DNA from: CABRXV01 sp900754955
GTDB lineage: Bacteria; Actinomycetota; Coriobacteriia; Coriobacteriales; Eggerthellaceae
Direction of reading: 5' to 3'
Length of the DNA stretch: 36,377 nt
NCBI GenBank assembly: GCA_902475005.1
Contig: CABRXV010000013.1
Location: forward strand, 1-36,377
How positions within the stretch are numbered: the stretch's first letter is position 1; every line of letters starts with the position of its first letter. Both the position numbers and the translations under genes were made by a program. Below, one piece after another: positions 15,065 to 23,893 of the stretch. The notes under the pieces are model-generated. The model was not told the DNA's origin. It worked only from the letters and a program-made list of their open reading frames with translations, and did not search any database.

Positions 15065-15616
15065 CTATAGCGGAACCCTCACAGCGTTGATGCCGCCGCG
15101 GATGAAAGCGTCAAGGGTGCGCTGGACGATGTCCCACTCGCCCGTCGACACATCGGCAAGCGCGACGGCGTAGCAGCCGCTCATCTGGAAGCGGTAGAGC
15201 GCGTCGGCCTGCATGCGACTCATGCCCAGATCCGAGAACATGTTCGACACGCCGCCGGGAAACGCGCCCTGTTCAACGAGCGCGAACAGCAGCGGCATGA
15301 ACCGCTCATCGCGCACGACGGGCGCATACGGTCCCGCCTCGCGCAGCGCCACGCAGAACGGACGACCGCTGGACTGCACGCAATCGCTGCAGTGCAGGTG
15401 AGATTCGAGCGAACGCAGATCTCCAAGAAACTCGACGACGAGCGCCGCATAGACGTCCTGCACGTTTCCGTAGTGCGCATAGAGCGTCGATCGGCTCACC
15501 CCCGCCTCGCTCGCCAGATCTGACATCGAAACGTCTTCGAGCTTTCCGCCTGTCAGAAGGCGCAAGAGGGCCTCCTTGATCGCTACGTCCCTCTTCTCGT
15601 ACCGTGCATCTCCCAT
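15065..15616 (-). CDS. TetR-family transcriptional regulator
   Basis: 183 residues from the ATG at 15616 (GAGGA upstream). Residues before this in the open frame overlap the operator-like repeats and are not protein-like. The N-terminal HTH is clear: 'LLTGGKLEDVSMSDLASEAG' followed by 'VSRSTLYAHYGNVQDVYAAL'. The C-terminal ligand-binding half is helical with several cysteines (around 'HLHCSDCVQ' and 'SGCYAVALAD'). It is divergent from the DUF262 pair at 15820. The shared control region carries direct repeats and a palindrome, so it likely represses itself and perhaps the DUF262 genes (inference). Confidence 0.88.
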   Translation of the reverse strand: MGDARYEKRDVAIKEALLRLLTGGKLEDVSMSDLASEAGVSRSTLYAHYGNVQDVYAALVVEFLGDLRSLESHLHCSDCVQSSGRPFCVALREAGPYAPVVRDERFMPLLFALVEQGAFPGGVSNMFSDLGMSRMQADALYRFQMSGCYAVALADVSTGEWDIVQRTLDAFIRGGINAVRVPL

Positions 15617-15687
15617 ACGTCCTCGATCCCTCTTCAGCAGGCGACACGGCAACGGAGGCCATAGCGACTCCGCCCCTCCGTCGCCCG

Positions 15688-15743
15688 TATCGAACACAGT
15701 GTAGCGAATCGTAGCGATGTTTATCGAACACATCGTACGATAA
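15688..15743. promoter_or_regulatory. Candidate TetR operator region
   Basis: TATCGAACACA occurs at 15688-15698 and again at 15722-15732. The second copy lies in a TTATCG...CGATAA inverted repeat (15721-15743). The sites lie between the divergent genes at 15616 (-) and 15820 (+). A -10-like TATACT (15771-15776) on the + strand is close by. Confidence 0.45.
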
Positions 15744-15819
15744 CGTTCAACAGCGGCTCGCTGCAGCTCTTATACTGATCTCAAAAGCAAAGCACGCATC
15801 CGATTTCGGAGGTGATCGC

Positions 15820-16902
15820 ATGCAGACGAGCAAAACGCCCCTCCTCGACTTGTTGGGAACAGCCGACACGCGGTTCGTCATCCCCGTCTACCAGCGGCTC
15901 TATTCATGGCAGGAGCGTCAGTGCCACGAACTGTGGCTCGACCTGCACCGTGCGGCCCGCGCCGACGCGTCGCACTTCATCGGCACGCTGCTCTACGCGC
16001 ACGAGGATCCCGACCCTGCTGGCTCCCAGCGCCTGGCGGTCATCGACGGGCAGCAGCGCCTGACCACGCTGACGCTTCTGCTCGAGGCGCTGCGCCGCTA
16101 TCTGGCGGCCCGCAACCAGGTGCTCGACGGCATCGACGCCGCCACGATCGAGACACGCTACCTGCGCGTCGGCGACGGGCCCGCTACCCCCTGCAAGCTC
16201 GTGCTGTCGCGCAACGACGGCCCCACGCTCGAAGCGGTGCTCAACGACACGCCGCTGCCCGACAACGCCTCCGAGAACGTCCAACGCAACCTGGCATTCT
16301 TCCAATCGCTCATGGACGAGGACGGCTTCGACCCCCGCGCGCTTTGGCGCGGCATCGAGAAGCTCTTCGTCATCAGCGCGGAGGTGGGCGCCGCCGACAA
16401 CGCCCAGCTCATCTTCGAGAGCCTCAACTCAAAGGGCAAGCCGCTCACCACGGCCGACCTCGTGCGCAACTACCTGCTGCTCGCCGAAACCCACGAGGAG
16501 CAGACGCGCCTCTACGACGAGTACTGGGACCCCATCGAGGGCATGTTCCAACCCGACCCCGGCTCGCTGCGTCTGGACAACGCCATCCAGGGCTGGCTTT
16601 CGGTGCGATTCCGCAAGGTGCGCGCCCGCGGTCGCGACGAGGTGTACAGCGTCTTCAAGCAATACGTCGAAGACGAATTCACCGGCACGACCGAAAGCCT
16701 TTTGCACGAGCTGCGCAACTTCTGCATGATCTGGGCCGAGAACTACCGCTACCACGCCGTGAAGAAGTACAAGTCGGCGTTCAAGTGGGCTGAGAACGGC
16801 GCGCCCACGCTCGTGTCGCACTACGAAAAGAAACAGAGCACGAACCAGGCGTTCGCGGATGCCACCCGCGCCAAGATGGACGCCACCGACGCGTCGCTGT
16901 GA
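15820..16902 (+). CDS. DUF262 (GmrS-like) protein, first of a tandem pair
   Basis: 360 residues. Motifs of the DUF262/ParB-like NTPase domain are intact: 'FVIPVYQRLYSW' (19-30), 'HFIGTLLY', 'AVIDGQQRLTTL' with D76-G-Q-Q-R80, and 'LIFESLNSKGKPLTTADLVR'. This domain hydrolyses nucleotides in GmrSD type IV restriction enzymes, SspE and related antiphage proteins. The C-terminal DUF1524/HNH nuclease (GmrD) normally attached is absent and no histidine/asparagine nuclease motif is visible; the protein simply ends in a charged tail. GGAGG precedes the ATG. The second copy starts 10 nt after the stop. Role in defence is inference. Confidence 0.88.
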   Translation: MQTSKTPLLDLLGTADTRFVIPVYQRLYSWQERQCHELWLDLHRAARADASHFIGTLLYAHEDPDPAGSQRLAVIDGQQRLTTLTLLLEALRRYLAARNQVLDGIDAATIETRYLRVGDGPATPCKLVLSRNDGPTLEAVLNDTPLPDNASENVQRNLAFFQSLMDEDGFDPRALWRGIEKLFVISAEVGAADNAQLIFESLNSKGKPLTTADLVRNYLLLAETHEEQTRLYDEYWDPIEGMFQPDPGSLRLDNAIQGWLSVRFRKVRARGRDEVYSVFKQYVEDEFTGTTESLLHELRNFCMIWAENYRYHAVKKYKSAFKWAENGAPTLVSHYEKKQSTNQAFADATRAKMDATDASL

Positions 16903-16912
16903 GGTGATTGAG

Positions 16913-17947
16913 ATGCTGACGAAGCAAGAGATGTTCCTCGACTTTCTGGGCGCGCCCGCAACCCAGCTGATCATCCCCGTGTACCAGCGTGTCTACGCTT
17001 GGGATCGCACGCAGTGCGACACGCTCTGGGCCGACATCGAGCGCGCCGGCCGCACGGGCAGCGCACATTTCATCGGGACGATGCTTTACGCGACCGAACC
17101 CGGCACCGACGAGGCCGAACACCGCCTCGATATTATCGACGGCCAGCAGCGAGCGGCCACGCTGACGCTTTTGATCACCGCCCTGCGCGACTGGATGCGC
17201 GAGACGGGAACCGCGCTCGAGGGCATCGATGTTGACACGTTAACAAGCCGCTACCTGCACGTCGATGCCGTCGATGGCGCGTTGAAGCTCGTGCTCTCGC
17301 GCGTTGATCGCGCCACAATGCGCGCCGTGGTGGAAGGGACCGAGCTGCCCCAAGACGAAGAGGAACTCTCCCAAAACGTCGCGAACAACTACCGCCTGTT
17401 CCGCGACAAGATGGGCGACGGTTTCACCGCCGACGACGCGCAGGCGATCTGGAACGGCATCCAACGCCTGTTGATCATCGCGGCGTCACTCGACGGCGAC
17501 GACCGCCCGCAGCTCATCTTCGAGAGCCTCAACTCCAAGGGCATGCCGCTCACCACGGCCGACCTCATCCGCAACCTGCTGCTGGTCAATGCCGGCTACG
17601 ACGAGCAGACGCGCCTGTACAACCTCTACTGGGCGCCGATCGAGCGCCTCTACGCCGACGACCCTGGCTCGCAGCGCCTCAACGCCGCTCTGCACGGCTA
17701 CCTTGCCGTCACCGCACGCAAGCTGCGCATCTCCGACAAGAACCAGGTGTACGCCGCGTTCAAGACGTTCATGGAGGACATCTACCAGGGGTCGCTCGAG
17801 GAACTGCTCATCGGACTTAAGGGCTTCTGCGAGACGTTCGCCGCCAAGTCCAACTCCGCAGGCGCCCGCCGCGCCCAAGCCGCCGCCGAGTTCGGCAACA
17901 GCAAGCCAAAGGACTACATCGGCGCCCGGCACGTCTTCGGCGACTGA
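16913..17947 (+). CDS. DUF262 (GmrS-like) protein, second of a tandem pair
   Basis: 344 residues from the ATG at 16913 (GAGGTG upstream). It is collinear with the first copy along its length: 'LIIPVYQRVYAW' (19-30), 'HFIGTMLY', 'DIIDGQQRAATL' with D76-G-Q-Q-R80 at the same residue numbers, and 'LIFESLNSKGMPLTTADLIR'. It is clearly a tandem duplication that has diverged. The C-terminus is again short, without an HNH/DUF1524 nuclease. The pair probably forms a hetero-complex or acts with a nuclease encoded elsewhere. Confidence 0.88.
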   Translation: MLTKQEMFLDFLGAPATQLIIPVYQRVYAWDRTQCDTLWADIERAGRTGSAHFIGTMLYATEPGTDEAEHRLDIIDGQQRAATLTLLITALRDWMRETGTALEGIDVDTLTSRYLHVDAVDGALKLVLSRVDRATMRAVVEGTELPQDEEELSQNVANNYRLFRDKMGDGFTADDAQAIWNGIQRLLIIAASLDGDDRPQLIFESLNSKGMPLTTADLIRNLLLVNAGYDEQTRLYNLYWAPIERLYADDPGSQRLNAALHGYLAVTARKLRISDKNQVYAAFKTFMEDIYQGSLEELLIGLKGFCETFAAKSNSAGARRAQAAAEFGNSKPKDYIGARHVFGD

Positions 17948-18130
17948 GCCGTCGGCCCAGGTCGCACTTGGCCACCTATCATGGGGCCCGTCAATCCCCC
18001 CGAGCGACGGGCCCCGCCAAAGGCGATCTCGCCCAACAACTGCGCAACGTCTCGCGACATGCAGCCGCCTCACCACCGGACTACAATGGGAAAAGCCGCT
18101 GAGCGGCATTCCCTCTGCGATCGGAAGAGC

Positions 18131-19426
18131 ATGAGAGTCTCGAGCCATGATGCATCCACCGGCAAGCCGAAACCGCGCCTCTGGACGCGGGGATTCGTCT
18201 TGCTCGCGCTCATCCAGACGCTCGACCTGTTCACCTACAACATGATCACACCCGTCATCGCACAGTACGCCACCGGGCTCGGCTACACGCTCGTGATGGC
18301 GGGCGCGGTGGCGGGCGCGTTCACGTTCGCCGCCCTCTTCGCGCGGCCCGCCAGCGGTGCCCTTTCCGACCGCATGGGCCGCAAGCGCATCGTGCTCACC
18401 GCCGTCATCGTAGGATGTTTGGCGCAGATCGGCTATGCGTTCGCCACCGGCTACGCAGCGCTCATCACGCTACGCGTTATCCACGGTTTCTTCTACGCGC
18501 TGTTCGGCACGGCGATCTCGGCGATGGCGATCGACAGCCTGCCAGAGGAGCGGCGCAGCGAGGGCATGGGCTGGTTCGGCACGTCATACGTGTTCGCCAA
18601 CGCGCTGGGACCTGCGCTCGGCGTCACCGTGAGCAGCGCGTTCGGATTCCTGCCGATGTTCCTCATCGGCGCGGGCATCGCCGCCTGCACGCTTGCGCTG
18701 GGATTGATGCTGCCTCCCGACGGGATCGAGCCAGCAAGCGTTTGCGAGTCCCCGCGAAAGAAAGCGCCCGACGGCGAGCGATCGGCGACCGCGCCCGATC
18801 GCAAGCCTGCGCCCAGCGGCAAAGGCCGGCTTTACGACCTCGTCAACGCATTCATTAGCATTAAGTGCCTGCCGCTCGCGTTCGCCGCATGCTGCTACCT
18901 GACCATCTGGGGCATCATCGCTACCTACATCGTCATGGTGGGCGATGCACGCGGCGTGGCGGGCATCTCGCTGTTCTTCGTGGTCAACTCGCTCACGTTG
19001 TTCTTCACCCGCCCCATCGCCGGCAAACTGGCTGACAAACACGGTCTGTCGGCGGTGTTCTTCCCATCGGTGGTGTTCGAGGCGCTGGCAGTCATGTTGA
19101 TCGCGTTCTCGCAGCAACTGTGGCTGTTCTTGGTGGCAGCGGCGTGCAAAGCGCTCGGCAGCGGCACCGTCACGCCGTCTATCCAGGCGAAATGCGGCGA
19201 ACTCGAGACGCTCGACCGCTCGGGCGTGGCCATGTCGACTTATCTGCTCGGCACCGACGTCGGCTACGCCATCGGTCCCATCATCGGCGGCGCGGTCTCG
19301 GCAGGCTTCGGTTTCGAGGCGATGTTTCTCGCAGGCCTGCCCATTCTCGCAGCAGGCGTGATCGTCTATATAATCTGGCAACGAAAAGCTCGCTCCGCTG
19401 CCCAGCAGAGCAGCAAGACCAACTAA
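18131..19426 (+). CDS. MFS exporter (drug/metabolite efflux type)
   Basis: 431 residues from the ATG at 18131, which has GGAAG just upstream; the open frame extends 50 residues further but that part is not protein-like. Twelve helices are predicted. The motif A loop 'GALSDRMGRKRIVL' after TM2 and 'GKLADKHG' after TM8 are typical of MFS. A charged cytoplasmic loop of about 40 residues joins the two halves (rich in Pro, Lys, Arg). Substrate unknown. The stop overlaps by 4 nt the stop of the convergent small gene at 19423. Confidence 0.88.
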   Translation: MRVSSHDASTGKPKPRLWTRGFVLLALIQTLDLFTYNMITPVIAQYATGLGYTLVMAGAVAGAFTFAALFARPASGALSDRMGRKRIVLTAVIVGCLAQIGYAFATGYAALITLRVIHGFFYALFGTAISAMAIDSLPEERRSEGMGWFGTSYVFANALGPALGVTVSSAFGFLPMFLIGAGIAACTLALGLMLPPDGIEPASVCESPRKKAPDGERSATAPDRKPAPSGKGRLYDLVNAFISIKCLPLAFAACCYLTIWGIIATYIVMVGDARGVAGISLFFVVNSLTLFFTRPIAGKLADKHGLSAVFFPSVVFEALAVMLIAFSQQLWLFLVAAACKALGSGTVTPSIQAKCGELETLDRSGVAMSTYLLGTDVGYAIGPIIGGAVSAGFGFEAMFLAGLPILAAGVIVYIIWQRKARSAAQQSSKTN

Positions 19427-19701
19427 GCGGGATCTGCGGAATTGAGGCGCAGAACGCACATCTGGAGCTCGTGCACGAGCTCCTCGGTGATGGGCTCATC
19501 GGGCTCTTCACCCGCCTCCAGCTGAGCGTCGAGCGCGAAGCAGCGGCGAATGAACGCCTCATGCTCGGCGTTGATCATGCGCAGCGCACGCGCCTCCTTG
19601 AAGCACAGCTCAAGGTCAGTCGACTTGGCAACGCGCCACAGGTGCAGCGTCGCCAGACGCACCGATCCGCGAAACTTTCGATCAACCGACACTTCGGCCA
19701 T
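19423..19701 (-). CDS. Small hypothetical protein, 92 residues
   Basis: GAGGGGG lies 5 nt before the ATG. It is a helical, acidic soluble protein ('LCFKEARALRMINAEHEAFI', 'ELVHELQMCVLRLN') with no membrane segment and no recognised family. It lies downstream of the AAA-methyltransferase gene on the same strand, beyond a GC-rich hairpin, so it could be a distal part of that operon. Confidence 0.6.
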   Translation of the reverse strand: MAEVSVDRKFRGSVRLATLHLWRVAKSTDLELCFKEARALRMINAEHEAFIRRCFALDAQLEAGEEPDEPITEELVHELQMCVLRLNSADPA

Positions 19702-19718
19702 TGTTCCCCCTCACATCA

Positions 19719-19749
19719 AGCGGGCGGGCGCGCACTACACCCGCCCGCT
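19719..19749 (-). terminator. GC-rich hairpin after the AAA-methyltransferase gene
   Basis: AGCGGGCGGG and CCCGCCCGCT form a 10-bp stem with an 11-nt loop, about 95 nt after the stop at 19843. There is no T tract. It may be a weak terminator between this gene and the small gene at 19701. Confidence 0.4.
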
Positions 19750-19842
19750 GATCATACCGCGAACAAGCCTTCGCGGCACGGCACATCGCCTGGAATTCAC
19801 GGCGCGTACGTCACGGCAAACGCACGCGTCCGCAATGCGCTC

Positions 19843-22230
19843 CTAGCGCTTGATCGCGTAGATCGACACCGCCTGGTAGCGCACGTCCTCGTCGCCCGGC
19901 ACCGTCTCGTACGTGCTGTCGGCCTTGTAACCGCGCGCCGCCTCGACCTCGTACGACTCCTCGATCGACGGATCGGGGAAGCCAGCCACCTCGAGCCACG
20001 CGTAGTTCTCCTCCTGCGTGCGCGCCGCCTGCACGCTGTTGCCGAGCGCGCGTGCCTGCGCAACGACGTCTTCATTGCGCGGGCGATCGGCGAAGATCGT
20101 CTCCATGATGAGCAAGCCGCCGCGCTTGAGCACGCGTCCGAACTCACGCAGCGCCTGCTCCTGATCGTAGAGCAACGTCATTACGTTGTTGACGTACACC
20201 ACATCCATCGTCGCAGTGCCGAATCCTGCGGAGATGAGGTCCTCGGGATAGGCCACGCGGAACTCCATGTTGTTGCCGGAGAGGCCGCTGTCATGCCACG
20301 CGCGGTTCGCGCCGTCTTTCGCTTCCTCGATGTAGGAGCGGCTCCAGTCGACGCCGATCGCCGTGCCCTTGTTGCCGACCATGGCGCTCAGCTTGTACAC
20401 GCCCCTACCGCGACGACAGCAGATGTCAAGCACCTTCTTGCCCTTGAGGTCGGACACCGGCAGCAGCATCTTGCACAAGCTCGTGAAGCCGTACTCGAAC
20501 TGCTTGCCGCCGTAGTACGCTGCCAGCGCCGCCTCGTCGTAGCGCGCGGTGTTCTTACTCGGGGCGTCGGACGCCTTCGCATGTACGGGCGCCGGCGAGC
20601 GATCCTCGACCTGCTCCGCCTCCTGCGCCGACGAGCCCGCGGAGACTGCCCCTATCGACAGACCCACCGCCGCATGCGCATCAGATGCGGAGGCATCCGC
20701 CTGCTTGATGTTCTCGCTCAGATCCTCAAGCATGCTCGCACGCTCGGCCAAACCCATACGCGCCGAATCGACCTGCAGCTCCTCGTTATGCGCGTAGTAC
20801 TTGTCGTTACCGTAGTGCGCCACGAACTGCGTCGTCGCCTTGCGCGTCGCAAGCTCGGCCATGAACACGAGCAGCTCGCGCGATCCGAAGCAGGCGTCGA
20901 TGAAGTCGAAGGCGTGGTCGATCTTCAAGCTCGCACGGTCGGCGGCGGGCTGAATCTTGCCCACCTCTTCCTTGTACGCGGCCTCGATGGCGGCGAACGC
21001 CTCCTCGCCCGCAGGCTTCTTGTCGATTACGCAGCGCGCTGCAAAGTCCCTCAGCAGGCGAATCACCAGACGCTCGCGGCGCACGTACGCCGCCGACGCC
21101 GTTCCCGCCGCCGTCTTACGATCGAGATCCCGCTCGCGCCGCATCACCCGCGCGCCGAGCGCGTCGTCAACGAGCGCACCGCCGCGCACGAGCTCGCCCT
21201 TGGCGTCGCGCAGCACGTCGCGCACCTCGAGCACCACGCCCTCCTGCTCAAGCACCTCGTCGCAGCTGCGCGCGAGCATGTCGAGCATGAGGCTGATGAG
21301 TGCGAGACGCTCATCGAACTCGGCCTCCTTCGCGCGGGTCACGATAGCCTCACTCGCCGCACCGTCGAGGATGGCATCAACCTGATAGTCGGAACGGTAC
21401 TTCTCGAAGAGGGCGTAGTACACGGCGAACGCGTCGCAGATCTCGTCGTCGCGCAGGAACTGACTGAACAACTCGCGGTCGACGGGCTTACCCATGCTCT
21501 CGTAGAGCGCGATGATCTGCGCCAAGTCCTCCCAGCCGCGCGCGGTCACGAACGCCTTGCCGCCGCCCGGTTTGCTCTCCATCTTGTAGAAGCAGTCCTT
21601 CTTCGCCTCGAGGAACGTCGTCACCGCAGGGTGCAGCCCTTTCTCCTGGGCGTAGGTCTTCCACGCCGCATAATCAGGCTCGACGTCGATCTCGCGCATG
21701 CGGTCGAGCGTCACGATGTCGAACTCGTGCACGCTGCGGTTGTACTCCGGCGGGTTGCCCGCGCAGGCCACCACCCAGCCGTCGGGCACCTTGTGCTTGC
21801 CGAACGTCTTGAACTGCAGGAATTGGAGCATACTCGGATACAGCGTCTCCGACACGCAGTTGATCTCGTCGAGGAACAGAATGCCTTGGCGCAATCCCGT
21901 GCGCTTCATGTAGTCGTAGACGGCGGCCACGATCTCCGACATCGTGTACTCGGACGCCTCGTACTCGAAACCCTCGAACTCGTGATGCTCGATGCGCGGC
22001 AAGCCGAGCGCGCTCTGGCGCGTGTGGTGCGTCATCGAATACGACACGATGCCGATGCCGAGCTCGGCGGCGATCTGCTCCATGATGGCCGTCTTGCCGA
22101 TGCCCGGCGCGCCGAGAAGGAACACGGGGCGCTGATGCACCGGCGCGATGACGTACATGCCCGCGTCATCCTTCCGCAGGTACGCCTCGACGGTGTCCTT
22201 GATCTGCTGCTTCGCTGACTGGATGTTCAT
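19843..22230 (-). CDS. MoxR-type AAA+ ATPase fused to a SAM-dependent methyltransferase
   Basis: 795 residues from the ATG at 22230 (GGGGAG upstream). The N-terminal half is a MoxR-group AAA+ module: Walker A 'GAPGIGKT' (40-47), Walker B 'GILFLDEI' with D121-E122, 'ACAGNPPEYN' (sensor 1 region), and a helical lid. Residues about 340-530 are helical. A low-complexity Ala/Ser/Glu linker (about 530-570) leads to a class I methyltransferase domain with motif I 'VLDICCRRGRGV' (about 600), 'GVDWSRSYIEEAK' and 'MDVVYVNNVMTLLYDQEQAL', resembling UbiE/ArsM-type enzymes. It is the last gene of a three-gene operon with the VWA and LRR proteins (32 nt gap). MoxR ATPases typically remodel or insert cofactors into targets together with VWA partners; the covalent methyltransferase is unusual. 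Methyl acceptor unknown. Confidence 0.85.
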   Translation of the reverse strand: MNIQSAKQQIKDTVEAYLRKDDAGMYVIAPVHQRPVFLLGAPGIGKTAIMEQIAAELGIGIVSYSMTHHTRQSALGLPRIEHHEFEGFEYEASEYTMSEIVAAVYDYMKRTGLRQGILFLDEINCVSETLYPSMLQFLQFKTFGKHKVPDGWVVACAGNPPEYNRSVHEFDIVTLDRMREIDVEPDYAAWKTYAQEKGLHPAVTTFLEAKKDCFYKMESKPGGGKAFVTARGWEDLAQIIALYESMGKPVDRELFSQFLRDDEICDAFAVYYALFEKYRSDYQVDAILDGAASEAIVTRAKEAEFDERLALISLMLDMLARSCDEVLEQEGVVLEVRDVLRDAKGELVRGGALVDDALGARVMRRERDLDRKTAAGTASAAYVRRERLVIRLLRDFAARCVIDKKPAGEEAFAAIEAAYKEEVGKIQPAADRASLKIDHAFDFIDACFGSRELLVFMAELATRKATTQFVAHYGNDKYYAHNEELQVDSARMGLAERASMLEDLSENIKQADASASDAHAAVGLSIGAVSAGSSAQEAEQVEDRSPAPVHAKASDAPSKNTARYDEAALAAYYGGKQFEYGFTSLCKMLLPVSDLKGKKVLDICCRRGRGVYKLSAMVGNKGTAIGVDWSRSYIEEAKDGANRAWHDSGLSGNNMEFRVAYPEDLISAGFGTATMDVVYVNNVMTLLYDQEQALREFGRVLKRGGLLIMETIFADRPRNEDVVAQARALGNSVQAARTQEENYAWLEVAGFPDPSIEESYEVEAARGYKADSTYETVPGDEDVRYQAVSIYAIKR

Positions 22231-22262
22231 ATCGTCACTCCCCTTTCGGTGGATTGTTCCCT

Positions 22263-23885
22263 CTAAGCTATCCCGCTCGCGAGTTGGGTGATGCCCGCCT
22301 CGTCGATCACGATCTTCATGGCCCACGGCGGCACCGGCGGTATATCGCGGCCCTCTTCGTCCATGAACACGAACGCCGCGTCGAACTCAGGCGTTTTCTC
22401 GGGAAACTGCCCGAGACCGTCGGTGAAATAGATGAGTCCCTTCATATCGCGCAGCTCGCCGCGCTTGCGCAGCACCTCGACGTAGTCGAATGCGGGACGG
22501 AAGTCCGTTCCGCCGAAGCCGCGAATCACGAAGTTCTCCATGACCTGATCGATGTCCCGCAGGTTCGTGATCTTCAAATCGGACTGCACCTTCGCATCGC
22601 ACTGGATGAGATGAATGTTCACCTCGGTGGCGTAGTCCTGGGAGCTTTTGAGAATGTCAAACGTGTGCGTGATGAACTTCCGCACGAGCTCACCGCTCAC
22701 GGACTCCGAGGTGTCGATCACGATGGCAAAATCGCGCACGCGGTCGGTCTCCTTGTACTCGAGCGGCTCGACAAGCGGCATGTTGCCGTAGAGCTCCATG
22801 CCGTAGGTGTAGTAGACGTAGTCGAACTCGTCCATGTTCATCTGCATCTCTTCGGTGACGATCATGAACTTGCGCAGGAACTCGGTGTAACCGTACGTCT
22901 TGCGGTTGGCGATGGCGAGGTTCGCCATGAGGCTGCCCGCCTCCTCGCCCCACTCCTTGGAGAACGTCTCGAGGTTCATCTCGATCTGCTTGGCGATATC
23001 CTCCCAGTCCTTCTCCGCGGCAGGCTCCTCACCGTCGGCCGTCTCCTCGCTCGCCTGCGCGTCCTCGGCAGCGTCGGATTCGTCGTCGGCGCCGCCGTCT
23101 TCCTCGGGGGCTGTCTCGGGCTCCTCTTCGATCGCCTCGACGTCGCGCTCGGCTTCATCCTCAGGCGGCTCGCCCTCGCCCTGCGTCTCCATGCGGACGC
23201 TGTCATCCGAGGCGGCGGGCTCGTCGTCGCGCGTATCGCTTCGGTCGGCATCGGCATCGTCGCTCTGAGGCTTTCCTTTGTTGAACGCCGGCCACGCGCC
23301 GTGGTCGTCGCGCTCGAACAGGTCGTGCCACTCGTTGAGCGCGCTGCGCCCGAGACCGCGGTAATGCTGACCATCGGGCGTCTGCACGATGCCTTTGACG
23401 AGCGTGTACACCTTGTTCGGGAGAAGCTTGCCCACCAACATCCTGATCTCGCTGATCACCTCGCGACGGCGCACGTCGTCTTCGCTCTCGAAGCGGCCGC
23501 CGCACATGTCCATGACAGCGTTCTCAACGATGATGTCGCAGGTGAGACTCCACGCCTCGCGGTTGTCGTGGTTCTCGTCGAAGGGGTGGCGGAAGATGCA
23601 GTGCATCACGAGGTGCAGATAATCGCGCACCGACTCCTCGAACGATTCGCGAAACCGCGCGATTACGCGCGGCGGATCGTACGCCACGCGGCGGCCGTCC
23701 GTTGCCAGCGGATAGGCGGCGTGCACACGCAAAGGCTCGAGGCTCATGCGCCACAGCGCCAAATCGAGGAAACGGAACTTGAGCATAAGCTGGACGCGGC
23801 ACTCGTCGATGATGTCCGCCCCGAGGCGATCCTCCTCAAGGCGTCGCTTGAGCTTCTCGTCCTCCGCTCGTTGTACTCCCGCCAT
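22263..23885 (-). CDS. VWA protein with degenerate DUF2201 metallopeptidase-like domain
   Basis: 540 residues, AGGAGG before the ATG, 8 nt after the LRR gene stop. The N-terminal domain resembles DUF2201: H91, H95 and H100 in 'YLHLVMHCIFRH' sit where the family has HExxH...H, but the catalytic Glu is Leu (position 92). Then comes a long acidic low-complexity linker (about 205-300, rich in Glu, Asp, Ala). The C-terminal VWA domain has a complete MIDAS: D391-T-S-E-S395, GGTD (458-461) and FTDG (487-490). Such proteins pair with MoxR ATPases as substrate or metal-binding adaptors. The neighbouring MoxR fusion is the obvious partner. Confidence 0.9.
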   Translation of the reverse strand: MAGVQRAEDEKLKRRLEEDRLGADIIDECRVQLMLKFRFLDLALWRMSLEPLRVHAAYPLATDGRRVAYDPPRVIARFRESFEESVRDYLHLVMHCIFRHPFDENHDNREAWSLTCDIIVENAVMDMCGGRFESEDDVRRREVISEIRMLVGKLLPNKVYTLVKGIVQTPDGQHYRGLGRSALNEWHDLFERDDHGAWPAFNKGKPQSDDADADRSDTRDDEPAASDDSVRMETQGEGEPPEDEAERDVEAIEEEPETAPEEDGGADDESDAAEDAQASEETADGEEPAAEKDWEDIAKQIEMNLETFSKEWGEEAGSLMANLAIANRKTYGYTEFLRKFMIVTEEMQMNMDEFDYVYYTYGMELYGNMPLVEPLEYKETDRVRDFAIVIDTSESVSGELVRKFITHTFDILKSSQDYATEVNIHLIQCDAKVQSDLKITNLRDIDQVMENFVIRGFGGTDFRPAFDYVEVLRKRGELRDMKGLIYFTDGLGQFPEKTPEFDAAFVFMDEEGRDIPPVPPWAMKIVIDEAGITQLASGIA

Positions 23886-23893
23886 GATGCCTC

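Noticed and set aside
14175..15173. Frame giving a protein with six-residue PQV repeats over the 18-bp tandem repeats
   Set aside because: The upstream part is the out-of-frame shadow of the chimeric ORF and there is no start signal; 18 bp is simply a multiple of three.
19120..22218. Very long plus-strand open frame (over 1000 codons)
   Set aside because: It is the antisense shadow of the AAA-methyltransferase gene and its neighbours; composition is Arg/Leu/His/Val-rich without any domain, typical for high-GC antisense frames.
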